Positions 15,176 through 23,962 of a stretch of 25,086 nt of DNA are shown piece after piece. Numbering within the stretch: position 1 is the stretch's first letter; each line of letters begins with the position of its first letter. Under the pieces are notes generated by a model. That model was not told the DNA's origin, did no database searches, and saw only the letters and a list, made by a program, of their open reading frames with translations. Location of the stretch: NCBI GenBank assembly GCA_002825515.1, contig PJET01000120.1:1-25086 (forward strand), written 5' to 3'. Made by a program: the position numbers and the translations under genes. This stretch comes from Candidatus Thorarchaeota archaeon MP11T_1. Lineage in GTDB: Archaea; Asgardarchaeota; Thorarchaeia; Thorarchaeales; Thorarchaeaceae.

Positions 15176-17317
15176 TCAGGAATTAATCCCTACCCATATC
15201 GGTCCAATATACGCAAAGCGACCATTATCTCCAACAACTCGTACAAGATAGAAGTCGACGCCATCGGTATTCAGCGTACCAGGGTCAATCGGATTATCGC
15301 TGTACTGGTTGACATAATACTCTCCATTTACCAAGATGCAACTCTCAATACCATATGATGCGCCAGTTATGTCTTCTGAATCAATGAATGTGACGTTGAT
15401 AATGGGTTGGTTAACTGATATGCTTGTTAATAATTGCCCATTCTTGATGACTTCAATCTGTGCTTGCCAATTTGGAGTCCAATTATCCGTAACTGAAGCA
15501 GCTTTTTGGAATGTCGCAGCTGGAGACCCATCCTGCGCCAGGATTATTTGAATCTCACGCGACGTTGAGGGATCAACAACAAGCAGGGTTGAATTGTTTC
15601 CAACTCCAACTCCGTTGATTGTGAGGTTAAGTAGAGGACGTCCATAGTCAGAACAAGCATAGATTACCTGACGTTCTAAAGCGGAAAAGATTGAGTCACG
15701 AGTCAAATCGGATGCATACACTGCAGTCAGTCCACTTGGATATGGATGTTCATTTCGTGTGTGCCATAGACTGAATGGTCGTTGATGCCCTACAAAAGCG
15801 GGGGTATGGCTTATTGAATGCCCAGGATGCCCATCATGTTGGTCACCTGATGCATAAACAGTCATCCGATAGCCCATTCTAAATGCATCGATAACAGAAG
15901 TTCCGTTCGTATATTCTGGTGTTGGAGCTATAAGACCCATATAATTGAGCGGATGTCGTTGTTCATAGAGACACTCACCATGAACTGACGTTACTTCAAC
16001 CATCTTGACATATTTTGGATTAATATAGGTCCAGTCCTGAAGATATTGCTTCTGCGTTGTGTGATGAGGGAGGGCAAGAGCTCTGCAGCTTGTAGTAGTT
16101 GTGAATTCATCAAGAGCGTTCCATAGATTTTCTGTCTTTGGTAGAGTCAAGTATGAGAGAATAGGATCTTTCAGTAATTCATTCCCACTAAACACACAAG
16201 TATAATGACCTGTTTCTGTGTTAGTCCATTCAAGACCATGAAAAGTCACAAAGCGATTTGGTTCGTAGGCTAAATTAGTAGCACTCTCTAAGACGTTGAA
16301 ACTACTGGGTCCAAACAACATTATCTCACCATGATCAGTCAAAGCCATGAAGTCAAGGCATGCGATATACCGGCCGTAGAAGAACGAGTGAGCTGCAGAG
16401 CCTGTCCCATCCGAGAGTTCAGAGTGGCTATGGATATCCCCCCAATAGATCGTGTTGGCGAGCTCACTGGAATTTTTGACAATAATGGGGTTGCTGTAGT
16501 ATGTATTCCCTGAAAATGAGTCCTCCACGAGAATGTAGTGAATCCCTGGAGTTTCAATTATCAAATTGAACACATGACGCCCATTATCCTTTCCATCCTG
16601 AATCTCATATGCAATATCAGACCCAAAGTTCTGACCTGTAAATGTATACGAAGATGGCAGATTGGCGGAAACTGATATCATTTGATTGAAAGATGTCAGA
16701 TTGTATGACTCAATAGAGAATTGTACTGTACCCTTATACGTCGCACTCAATCGCTCATAGGGATCCCAAGCCTCCACTGTGACTTCAAAGCTGTCTGATA
16801 TAGCAGCAGTTGAAGGAGCATGAACCCATAGTAGTCGTGCTCTGTTGTCAAACATCACACCCAAATCAATACTCACACTAGACCACATGAGCACTGGTGA
16901 TATTATTACTAGCAACACAATGATCCGACGAGCATTCTTGGGTCCTGTCTTGAGAGACGTCTGCATTCTTGAAAATAGAAACGGTATCGTTCTCCCAACT
17001 CGTAGCCATAGCAAGTGGATTACCGATGTAATTGTATATACCACAAAAATAGCTATTGAACTCATAATGGCTATAGTAAGAGGTGCCATAGATTTGATGA
17101 CATGAGCTAGTAGGGTTGCTGTTCCTGCTGCAAATGAGAGTACAATTCCATGTCTTGCCCAGTGAGATTCTCTAAATGCAAAGAAATAGGCTATTCCAAT
17201 GAATAAGCCTATGAAGCTGAAGAAGAACCAAAATGTCGTGAATATACCAAAAGCGAATAGGATGCCTCGACCTATATGAAGCAGGATTCGAAGAATCCTT
17301 GAAGCATCCAATGCCAT
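15176..17317 (-). CDS. Membrane protein with PHP/DUF3604-like metal hydrolase domain
   Basis: This 713-residue protein has a membrane region at its N-terminus with four or five hydrophobic helices (about 19-48, 57-75, 78-104, 131-149). A beta-rich section (160-285) and a PHP-type domain follow. Motifs are 'YWGDIHSHSELSDG' at 291-304 (H296, H298, D303), 'DFMALTDHGE' at 322-331, 'FHGLEWTN', 'LPHHTTQ' and 'YASGDQHDGHPG'. This pattern fits DUF3604/PHP proteins that bind two or three metals and hydrolyse phosphoesters. Sequons in the catalytic part suggest it faces outside, but topology is uncertain. The C-terminal 200 residues look like beta-sandwich. Fusion to a multi-helix membrane domain is less usual than the secreted form. 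ATG 17317 has no clear SD. Confidence 0.78.
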   Translation of the reverse strand: MALDASRILRILLHIGRGILFAFGIFTTFWFFFSFIGLFIGIAYFFAFRESHWARHGIVLSFAAGTATLLAHVIKSMAPLTIAIMSSIAIFVVYTITSVIHLLWLRVGRTIPFLFSRMQTSLKTGPKNARRIIVLLVIISPVLMWSSVSIDLGVMFDNRARLLWVHAPSTAAISDSFEVTVEAWDPYERLSATYKGTVQFSIESYNLTSFNQMISVSANLPSSYTFTGQNFGSDIAYEIQDGKDNGRHVFNLIIETPGIHYILVEDSFSGNTYYSNPIIVKNSSELANTIYWGDIHSHSELSDGTGSAAHSFFYGRYIACLDFMALTDHGEIMLFGPSSFNVLESATNLAYEPNRFVTFHGLEWTNTETGHYTCVFSGNELLKDPILSYLTLPKTENLWNALDEFTTTTSCRALALPHHTTQKQYLQDWTYINPKYVKMVEVTSVHGECLYEQRHPLNYMGLIAPTPEYTNGTSVIDAFRMGYRMTVYASGDQHDGHPGHSISHTPAFVGHQRPFSLWHTRNEHPYPSGLTAVYASDLTRDSIFSALERQVIYACSDYGRPLLNLTINGVGVGNNSTLLVVDPSTSREIQIILAQDGSPAATFQKAASVTDNWTPNWQAQIEVIKNGQLLTSISVNQPIINVTFIDSEDITGASYGIESCILVNGEYYVNQYSDNPIDPGTLNTDGVDFYLVRVVGDNGRFAYIGPIWVGINS

Positions 17318-17419
17318 TTCTTCACATCCGATAATCTCTCAAGTATCGCGTCTATACCGGACATAACCAGCATTTAACATCACTCATTCATTTTTGAGAG
17401 CTTGAACAAAACTGTCATT

Positions 17420-18277
17420 TTATCTCCTAACTCTCTTTTTCGCAACAAACTCTGCTTCAGTCCTTCGGAATCCTTCAGCATAGAAATGATCAAGTATGTC
17501 TTCATGTCTGTCCTGGACCCAAAAGATTGCGTTTTTAGTTGTAACTTCATTGAGTGCGGCATCAACAACTTCGACACCAAAACCAGGTCTATAATTAAAA
17601 GACAAGACTGTCGAATCTGTCTGTTCTGGGTCATTCTCAAGACGAACGAATCCAACGACCATATTGCTTGACCGTTCTCTCATAACATAGGAATTACCAC
17701 CACGTATAGAGTATTCCAACATCTTATGGTCTCTGTGACCCCAATAGGTATCTGCATCAAGATGAACCAGAGTAGGAATGTCATCAAGCCTGGCAATATT
17801 GACATCGAGGTTTATCTCTTGCAATGTAGGTTTAGCTGGACCATCCAAACGCAACACAAGAGATTGGATACCATAGCCGAGACGTTCTATGAAGGGAATA
17901 GCACGAGAATTGTGCATCTTCACGCCAACAACGAAGTGCGTGATATTTGGATTGAGGTCTCCTAACGCCCTCTCAGATTCACGAACAAGACTTGTACCAA
18001 TACCCTTGTTTCGCCATTCTTGATCAACTACAAGCTCCCAAATTGCGCCCCAGCTAAGACTATCAAGTATAGCATTGATTGCCACGCCAACAATCTGGTC
18101 ATCCACAACAGCAACCCTCCAGAGGTTTGGCAAATCACCTTGTATCGTACTTCGATTCCACCATCGAGAGAAGCCATCGAATGTCAATCGATCAACGCTT
18201 GGCATTCCAGTTCCATATACTCGATATACAGATGTTCGTTCTTCTAATCTAGGAGGGCGGACTATTGTCTCGGTCAT
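17420..18277 (-). CDS. Tandem GNAT acetyltransferase (second domain degenerate)
   Basis: This is 285 residues from ATG 18277, chosen because GAGGTG lies eight bases upstream. A longer frame to 18475 adds 66 unlikely residues. Residues 1-145 form a GNAT N-acetyltransferase: 'VAVVDDQIVGVAINA' (strand 2-4), then the acetyl-CoA motif R89-N-K-G92-I-G94 in 'ELVVDQEWRNKGIGTSLV', and 'NSRAIPFIERLGYGI' as motif B. Residues 155-280 look like a second GNAT fold ('SNMVVGFVRLEND', 'FYAEGFRRTE') without a clear Q/R-x-x-G-x-G/A loop, so probably only the first half binds acetyl-CoA. The acceptor is unknown. The 274-bp region before it is divergent from the propeller gene. Confidence 0.82.
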   Translation of the reverse strand: MTETIVRPPRLEERTSVYRVYGTGMPSVDRLTFDGFSRWWNRSTIQGDLPNLWRVAVVDDQIVGVAINAILDSLSWGAIWELVVDQEWRNKGIGTSLVRESERALGDLNPNITHFVVGVKMHNSRAIPFIERLGYGIQSLVLRLDGPAKPTLQEINLDVNIARLDDIPTLVHLDADTYWGHRDHKMLEYSIRGGNSYVMRERSSNMVVGFVRLENDPEQTDSTVLSFNYRPGFGVEVVDAALNEVTTKNAIFWVQDRHEDILDHFYAEGFRRTEAEFVAKKRVRR

Positions 18278-18497
18278 GTGTTTACACCTCATGCAAAACT
18301 GAGAGATTCTGTTTTCTTGATAGAGAAATGGAGAAAACACAATCTCGGAACAATGAGTTTGTGGTTTCAAATGAAGATAAGGATAGTTACGCGAACAAAA
18401 CCCTGATTCGGTGGCCATAAATGGGATATCTGGCTCACATAGCGAAAAAATCGGTAGATGTTCAGAGGCAGTCAACCTAAACAGGAATCTCTAATAG

Positions 18498-18510
18498 TTT
18501 ATGTATAATA
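18498..18510 (+). promoter_or_regulatory. TATA-like box upstream of the propeller protein gene
   Basis: TTTATGTATAATA lies 42-54 bp before ATG 18552. Initiation about 25 bp downstream gives a leader of roughly 20-25 nt containing GAGGG. The rest of the 274-bp divergent region (18278-18551) shows no gene I can support. Confidence 0.45.
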
Positions 18511-18551
18511 GTCTTGACTAGTAAGTCGCGGGTAGCATTGAGGGAATTAGA

Positions 18552-20639
18552 ATGGGAAAGATCAGTTTTCTGATAATCCTACTACTATTAATACCGCTTG
18601 TATCAGGGGAGCACACTGACGGAGTGGTTAGCAGTTTCGCTCTACCTCAGAGCAATGCTCAAGAAACAGGAGAACTCCTATCAGATCCTTATCTCCTCTC
18701 AGAACCTATTTTTGAGCTCGGCGAGTACAGTGAGTTTGGTTTTAATCATGAGGTTCGGGGGAGTAATGGTATCGTAAATCTAACTTGGACTCATAGTGCA
18801 GGACACCGTATATGGTATCACTGGATTCCATATGTAGGATTTACAGAGTCTGATGAATTTGCGCGTTTCGGGCAGAACTTCACATGGGAACATAATCAGA
18901 CCCCAGTGACCCTGAAAATCTCAGCATCAGTTCATATCACATGCACGGGTGACTTTGCAACACAAGATAATGGGGATGACATGTACGCCATCTGGTTCTG
19001 GATTGCTAATTCAGAGTATAATCAAGGTTCATACGCTGTCAGACTTAAGATGGTTGGCAATCTAAAAGATAGAGAGAGCTACGATATAGAACTACTAACG
19101 TCAAATCATGAGATAAAACAGATTTTTGCGGGTTCAATTGAAATCGATGGATTTCAATTATACTCAAGTGATACCTACACAATGTTTGCAGGACTCATCC
19201 CAACGGATGAATTTACGGGTGCCATAATGGGTGATGGATTTTGGGATATCTATGAAGGATCAGTTACTGCAACTTTTAGTTACTTCTCGGTAGAAGGGCT
19301 GCTAGATACAGAGAATATAACGCCTCCAGTGCTCAATCCAAAAATCAATACTACTACGCTTTGGAATGAAACTCCACAGGGAGTGGCATTAGAACCGCTT
19401 GGTCAAAGTTCAGTACTACATCTTAGCAGGAATTACTCTTCAGGTGAAATGGTGCTAGGAGGTCTAACATCAGAGCACCACACATTGTGGAACACAATGC
19501 CACTCAATACAAGTCCTGGAGACTATACATTATCTGTAGTAGAAGTGATAGGTGATAATATCTACCTCATTACAACAAAAAGACAAGAGATTGCTGGCGA
19601 TCTATTGTTGATGAAATTAGACTCACAAGGCCATGAACTTTGGAATACAACAATTTCACTGTTCACCTATGATGCTCCACTATATCTCGACGTTTCAACC
19701 TCAGGCAGAATATATGTTCTAGCGATATCTAGAAGGGACTTGTCAGCACCAGTCGAGTTTACCTACGAGGTAGTACACAGTCTAGTTTGTCTTGATAATC
19801 TGGGGAATAAAATATGGAACGAGACATTGGATATTCTAAATTATGAAGAGTATATTACTAGTCTTTACAAACCAATAATGCCAAGGGGGCTAAGTTGTCA
19901 AAATGATGACATTTTCGTTGGACTACATGATTCTATTCGTCGATACGATAGTAATGGAGATGAGGTTTGGAATATATCAATAGATTATGATGCATTCTGT
20001 CCAGACCCATTTAGTGGGTTTTATACCGTGTCAATTTCCTTTAATGAGGAGTTTCTTCTATCAAAATGGAACACTCAGGGTGTCCTGACTTGGAACCAAG
20101 TCTTAAACATCGATTATGGATTAGGATGGAAAGACTATCCAATTTTGGAAAGAATGGAGGTGGGTCCAGACAGGTTACTGTATCTGATACTCGAATATAT
20201 TCATGTGAACCATGTAATGACTATCGCACGGATCTCACGTTTAGGACAGTTATATTCCCAAGACACAATTTATAATTTGACTGAAACAGAGGTATATGGA
20301 GCAAGCTACCGCAGACCATCAGTATTGGATGTCGCAATTACACAAGAGGGCATCATTCATCTAGCAGTGATCAACGACTCTATTATGACATACCCATTTT
20401 ACAGTCCATGGTTCAATATGGGACTTGCGAACCAGTTGCTTGCATATGAGCTCTCTGACCCTTTTGTTTTCAGAGTGAGTCTTGAATCATTGATAATCAC
20501 AGGAGTCGCGGTACTGATATTTGGGGGAATAGCTTGGGACCACTTTATCAGGGGACGCACAAGACCTGAAGATATACTTCCACACCAAGAGGAAATCGAT
20601 CCATGGAAGATACTGATGGAAAAAACAGAGGATGAGTAG
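18552..20639 (+). CDS. Secreted, membrane-anchored beta-propeller-like protein
   Basis: This 695-residue protein has a signal peptide (residues 4-19, ending 'LVSG'). An N-terminal beta-rich domain of about 240 residues is followed by a repeat region. At least six copies of a short 'LWN-x-T/E' strand occur near residues 269, 311, 362, 420, 471 and 512 (for example 'HELWNTTIS', 'NKIWNETLD', 'DEVWNISID'), spaced 41-58 residues. That spacing is what PQQ-like or SBBP propeller blades show. A membrane helix at 644-665 ('LIITGVAVLIFGGIAW') leaves a 30-residue acidic cytoplasmic tail. No PQQ-enzyme active site is visible, so a binding or sensing role is more likely than dehydrogenase activity. ATG is preceded by GAGGG. 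The MFS gene follows 120 bp downstream. Confidence 0.75.
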   Translation: MGKISFLIILLLLIPLVSGEHTDGVVSSFALPQSNAQETGELLSDPYLLSEPIFELGEYSEFGFNHEVRGSNGIVNLTWTHSAGHRIWYHWIPYVGFTESDEFARFGQNFTWEHNQTPVTLKISASVHITCTGDFATQDNGDDMYAIWFWIANSEYNQGSYAVRLKMVGNLKDRESYDIELLTSNHEIKQIFAGSIEIDGFQLYSSDTYTMFAGLIPTDEFTGAIMGDGFWDIYEGSVTATFSYFSVEGLLDTENITPPVLNPKINTTTLWNETPQGVALEPLGQSSVLHLSRNYSSGEMVLGGLTSEHHTLWNTMPLNTSPGDYTLSVVEVIGDNIYLITTKRQEIAGDLLLMKLDSQGHELWNTTISLFTYDAPLYLDVSTSGRIYVLAISRRDLSAPVEFTYEVVHSLVCLDNLGNKIWNETLDILNYEEYITSLYKPIMPRGLSCQNDDIFVGLHDSIRRYDSNGDEVWNISIDYDAFCPDPFSGFYTVSISFNEEFLLSKWNTQGVLTWNQVLNIDYGLGWKDYPILERMEVGPDRLLYLILEYIHVNHVMTIARISRLGQLYSQDTIYNLTETEVYGASYRRPSVLDVAITQEGIIHLAVINDSIMTYPFYSPWFNMGLANQLLAYELSDPFVFRVSLESLIITGVAVLIFGGIAWDHFIRGRTRPEDILPHQEEIDPWKILMEKTEDE

Positions 20640-20759
20640 TATAGATCTATGAAGCACCTTCCAAAACAATAACAACTAATACCATGTCAAGCTATTAGGT
20701 GAAATCTCTAACTGGATGATATGTCCTACAAGAATGCAGCACGAAAGGTGTAGTATAAA

Positions 20760-21959
20760 ATGGCGGATGATGTAAAACTAACTAGATCTTCTAGTTACAG
20801 ATGGGTCATTCTCGTTCTTACATGGCTTGTCTATTTTGCCTTTGGATTGATTCTTTCTTCGATTCCTCCTCTAGTGAATGTAATAGCTGTTGATCTCGCA
20901 TTAAATTACTCACAAATGGGTGTGATTCTTGGTAGCGTCATTCTCATGTATGTACCGCTTTCTGTTCCAGTTGGTATAGGCATCGATCGTATAGGGCAAA
21001 AGAATGTAATTACATTGGGACTCCTACTCATTTCTTCTTCCGCAGTCCTCCGATCATGGGTTTTTAACTTTGAATCACTTTTTCTTGTAGTATTCCTTTT
21101 TGGATTTGGAGGACCAACAGTTTCAGTGGGTCTAGCGAAAGTAGTAGCTTCATATTTTGAGGGGAGAGAGCGTGGGCTGGCTTCAGGAATCTACATGACC
21201 GGAGCTGCTGTTGGCTCCGCATCAGCATTGGCACTGACTAACGTCCTCGTTCTCCCCATTGTTGGCACCTGGAGGAACGTATTCTCTTTCTATGGGCTAA
21301 TTGGTTTCCTTATTGCGTTTAGTTGGATTTTACTTGCAAAAGAACAATCTCGTAGTTCAAAAAAGAATGACATACAGGTATCGATGAAGAAAGTAATTCG
21401 ATCTTTACTAAGCAACAGATATGTCTGGATGGTCGCAATTATTGGTTCTTCTTCATTTCTCGTGTTCTATGGTTTTGGGAATTGGCTTCCAACTCTTCTT
21501 GAGGAGAAAGGAATGGACGCAGCGGGTGCTGGATTGTTGGCTTCAATCCCAACATGGGTTGGTCTAATAGGGAGTGCAATAATTCCCGGAATTGCCATAG
21601 CTGGTTCAAGGAAACCAGTAATCATCATCACATTACTAATTGAAGGCATCTGCGTTTACTTTGCTGGCATTACCTTTGGACTATTCCTTCTTGCTTCACT
21701 AATTATCTACGGCATTGTAAGTGGAGCTCACATGCCACTGATGCTAGTGGTCATGATGGATCTACCTGAAGTCGGAGCTAAATACACAGGAATTGCAAGC
21801 GGATTGTTCTTCGCAATAGGTGCATCTATGGGCTTTATTGGACCAATCCTTGTAGGGTACTTAAAGGATCTGACTAGCAGCTTCGTTCCAGCTCTGTTTG
21901 TTCTAGCCTTAATAGTTGAAACAATGATAGCAGTAGCGCTGATTCTCAAAGAGAAATGA
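20760..21959 (+). CDS. Major facilitator superfamily transporter
   Basis: This 399-residue polytopic membrane protein has twelve predicted helices in two halves, separated by a charged central loop 'LLAKEQSRSSKKNDIQVSMK' (about residues 193-212). The loop after helix 2 carries the MFS signature as 'GIGIDRIGQKN' (motif A-like G-x-x-x-D-R-x-G). 'YMTGAAVGSASAL' resembles the motif C region of anion or nitrate/cyanate-type members. The substrate cannot be assigned. The start ATG follows AAAGGTG about ten bases upstream. The gene ends one base before the stop of the convergent GrpB-family gene. The 120-bp gap from the propeller gene shows no clear terminator. Confidence 0.85.
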   Translation: MADDVKLTRSSSYRWVILVLTWLVYFAFGLILSSIPPLVNVIAVDLALNYSQMGVILGSVILMYVPLSVPVGIGIDRIGQKNVITLGLLLISSSAVLRSWVFNFESLFLVVFLFGFGGPTVSVGLAKVVASYFEGRERGLASGIYMTGAAVGSASALALTNVLVLPIVGTWRNVFSFYGLIGFLIAFSWILLAKEQSRSSKKNDIQVSMKKVIRSLLSNRYVWMVAIIGSSSFLVFYGFGNWLPTLLEEKGMDAAGAGLLASIPTWVGLIGSAIIPGIAIAGSRKPVIIITLLIEGICVYFAGITFGLFLLASLIIYGIVSGAHMPLMLVVMMDLPEVGAKYTGIASGLFFAIGASMGFIGPILVGYLKDLTSSFVPALFVLALIVETMIAVALILKEK

Positions 21960-21960
21960 A

Positions 21961-22515
21961 TCATGGCGGAGAGGAATTTCTATCTTTGACCCACTGTAAT
22001 GCATATTCTAAGATTTCACGAACCAGACTTTCTTTACCTTGGATATAGCTCTCTCGGTTTCCCGAATATGTTTCGACAAGATGCATCTTAAGTTTGGAGT
22101 ACTCAATAGCGACATCGGGATGCTCATGCAAATAATCTCTGAATGCAATATGTCGATGAAGTTCCTCACTGTGCAGGTCACAAACATAGAGATGGTGAGA
22201 TGGTAGCTGCCACTTTAAATCAAGATCTCTCAAGTCAAAAGCTTCTCTACCAGTGATTCCAAGATCACCTAGGTGAACATACCCAATCTTTTCTAAGCTA
22301 GACTTGATTCCATCAAAATCAGACCATCGAATAACAATATCAATGTCGATAATTGGCTTTGCTACAATTCCAGGAATTGCTGTACTTCCGACATGTTCGA
22401 TTCTGATAACACTTTGACCAAGCCTAGTAACCAGAAACGTGGAGAGTCTTTCAAACCATGTTAACCATTCTGAGTTGTAAGGTTGGACAATGACTGGTTC
22501 AGAAAGTTTGTGCAT
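21961..22515 (-). CDS. GrpB/UPF0157-family nucleotidyltransferase-like protein
   Basis: This 184-residue cytoplasmic protein has the family opening 'VIVQPYNSEWLTWFERL' and the diagnostic 'RIEHVGSTAIPGIVAKPIID' with a following D-I-D pair. These give the glycine-serine and double-acid arrangement of the nucleotidyltransferase fold (residues about 39-62). GrpB proteins are widespread; some are fused to dephospho-CoA kinase, and their reaction is poorly defined. 'LRDLDLKWQLPSHHLYVCD' and 'FRDYLHEHPDVAIEYSKLK' in the second half match the family. ATG 22515 has GGGGA six bases before it. The gene is downstream of the iron-sulfur gene but separated from it by a terminator-like hairpin. Confidence 0.9.
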   Translation of the reverse strand: MHKLSEPVIVQPYNSEWLTWFERLSTFLVTRLGQSVIRIEHVGSTAIPGIVAKPIIDIDIVIRWSDFDGIKSSLEKIGYVHLGDLGITGREAFDLRDLDLKWQLPSHHLYVCDLHSEELHRHIAFRDYLHEHPDVAIEYSKLKMHLVETYSGNRESYIQGKESLVREILEYALQWVKDRNSSPP

Positions 22516-22546
22516 GAGTATCCCCGTATAGAATTAGAAAAGATTG

Positions 22547-22575
22547 TTGCTGCAGAAGAAATTCTTCCGCAGCAA
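22547..22575 (-). terminator. Terminator hairpin after the iron-sulfur protein gene
   Basis: TTGCTGC (22547-22553) pairs with GCAGCAA (22569-22575), and after one mismatch GAAG (55-58) pairs with CTTC (64-67) around a five-base loop. On the minus strand it starts nine bases after the TAA at 22584 and is followed by CAATCTTTTCT. This is the best intrinsic-terminator look-alike in the window. Confidence 0.6.
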
Positions 22576-22583
22576 TGTATTCA

Positions 22584-23891
22584 TTAAAGCAATTCATCAA
22601 GAAGCTCGAGAAGTTCTACAACTTTCAGCTTTGAGCCTTGGTCAGACAAGTCCGTTCCTGTTTCTTGTTCTTCTTTCTGCAGCTCATTCACAGCATCTGT
22701 GAAGTTGGTGACACAGAAGGGGCAAGAAGTCATAATGATGTCTGCACCAGTAGATGCAGCCTCTTTCATGCGTTCTTTTGCAGCAAACATGGCCATGTCA
22801 GGGAACTGTGCCTTGACACCACCACCAGCACCACAACAGAAGCTATCACCCTTGATCCTGTACATCTCCCTGAGTTCCAATCCTGGAATGCTGTTTAGGA
22901 CAACACGAGGAAGTTCATAGTGTTGCTGTTTTGCCTTCTCGGCATTTCTGCTATCGAGCAGCCAGTTCTTTGAGCCAGCAAGGATCTCCTTCTCGATGGC
23001 TAGGCCGATATGTCGGATGCTGTGACATGGGTCGTGCCAAGTGACCTTTTTGTTGTAGGGCTTGTCAATCTTGATTTTGCCTTCCTCAAGCAGGTCATAG
23101 ACAAACTCGACAGCATGACGTGTTTTGAACGGTAGTGATTCACCACTCATGAGTGGATAATCGTTCCTGAATGTCTTATAGCAACCAGCACAGCTAAAGA
23201 GAACCAGATCAAAGTCCTTGAACATCTCTAGGTTCTCGTCCATGACTGTTCTGAAGACATCTCGCTGACCAGTTCGCAAGATGGGAGATCCACAGCAGAC
23301 CTCGTCAGACAAGACTGTGAACTCGATGCCTAGTTTATTGAGAATGCTCTCTGTATGAACTGCAATCTGTTGTTGCCTATAGGCAGCGGTGCAACCAACA
23401 AAGTACGCAATCTTAGCATCCTTATTGTCAACAACTCCACTGAACCATTTGGTACGATCCTCGCGGGGTTCGTTGTAGGGATTTCTTAGCTCCTCGTTTC
23501 TAACTCGGGTTCCGAAACCCTTATGCTTGTCAAGTGGTTCAACTCCAGCCTCAATCACTGCAGCTCTGAGTGCCTCAGTAACATGAACAGTGTCGATATA
23601 GTTTGGACACTGAGTTTCACACATTCCGCAGGTCGTGCAAGCCTCTGCAACCTCTAACAGTTCCTTGCTAGCTGGGAGTTCGTTGTTCAAGAAAGCTCGT
23701 GCCATCCATTGCTTGCCTGAGTTGAAGTAACCTTCCCAGCCAAAGTACAATCCAGCGGGACATCCCTGAAGCATTCCAGTGTACTCTTCGGTTTCACCCT
23801 CTTTGTCGGGTTCTCCAGAGTAGGCATATTGACATGCTCGGCAGTGGATACAGCGTGCATTAATCCTGCGAAGCTCTTCTAGAGTAGTCAT
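22584..23891 (-). CDS. HdrD/GlcF-like iron-sulfur protein with two CCG domains
   Basis: This is 435 residues from ATG 23891, chosen because AGGAGG lies ten bases upstream; an ATG at 23921 is not needed. An N-terminal ferredoxin-like part has C14-x2-C17-x2-C20 with its fourth cysteine only at C44-P, and a normal C85-x2-C88-x2-C91-x3-C95-P. Two cysteine-rich CCG domains follow: C167...C199-C200-G...C234-x2-C237 and C289...C352-C353-G...C390-x2-C393. This is the HdrD/GlcF layout, passing electrons from a flavoprotein to a membrane carrier or partner. It sits 71 bp after the FAD-linked oxidase on the same strand, so the pair probably forms one dehydrogenase. The 23-residue insertion in the first cluster motif is unusual. 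Confidence 0.88.
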   Translation of the reverse strand: MTTLEELRRINARCIHCRACQYAYSGEPDKEGETEEYTGMLQGCPAGLYFGWEGYFNSGKQWMARAFLNNELPASKELLEVAEACTTCGMCETQCPNYIDTVHVTEALRAAVIEAGVEPLDKHKGFGTRVRNEELRNPYNEPREDRTKWFSGVVDNKDAKIAYFVGCTAAYRQQQIAVHTESILNKLGIEFTVLSDEVCCGSPILRTGQRDVFRTVMDENLEMFKDFDLVLFSCAGCYKTFRNDYPLMSGESLPFKTRHAVEFVYDLLEEGKIKIDKPYNKKVTWHDPCHSIRHIGLAIEKEILAGSKNWLLDSRNAEKAKQQHYELPRVVLNSIPGLELREMYRIKGDSFCCGAGGGVKAQFPDMAMFAAKERMKEAASTGADIIMTSCPFCVTNFTDAVNELQKEEQETGTDLSDQGSKLKVVELLELLDELL

Positions 23892-23962
23892 CTCAATCGT
23901 TCCTCCTTGTATCTTTTGCATTTATAGTGGTTATGTTTTGTAACATATTTCGCACCTTGGTT

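Noticed and set aside
18278..18475. 66-residue N-terminal extension of the acetyltransferase
   Set aside because: ATG 18277 has a strong GAGGTG; the extension resembles no GNAT N-terminus and would fill the divergent promoter region.
23932..23947. Short palindrome TATGTT-TTGT-AACATA between the oxidase and iron-sulfur genes
   Set aside because: Six A/T-rich base pairs in an A/T-rich gap are expected by chance; no second copy was seen.
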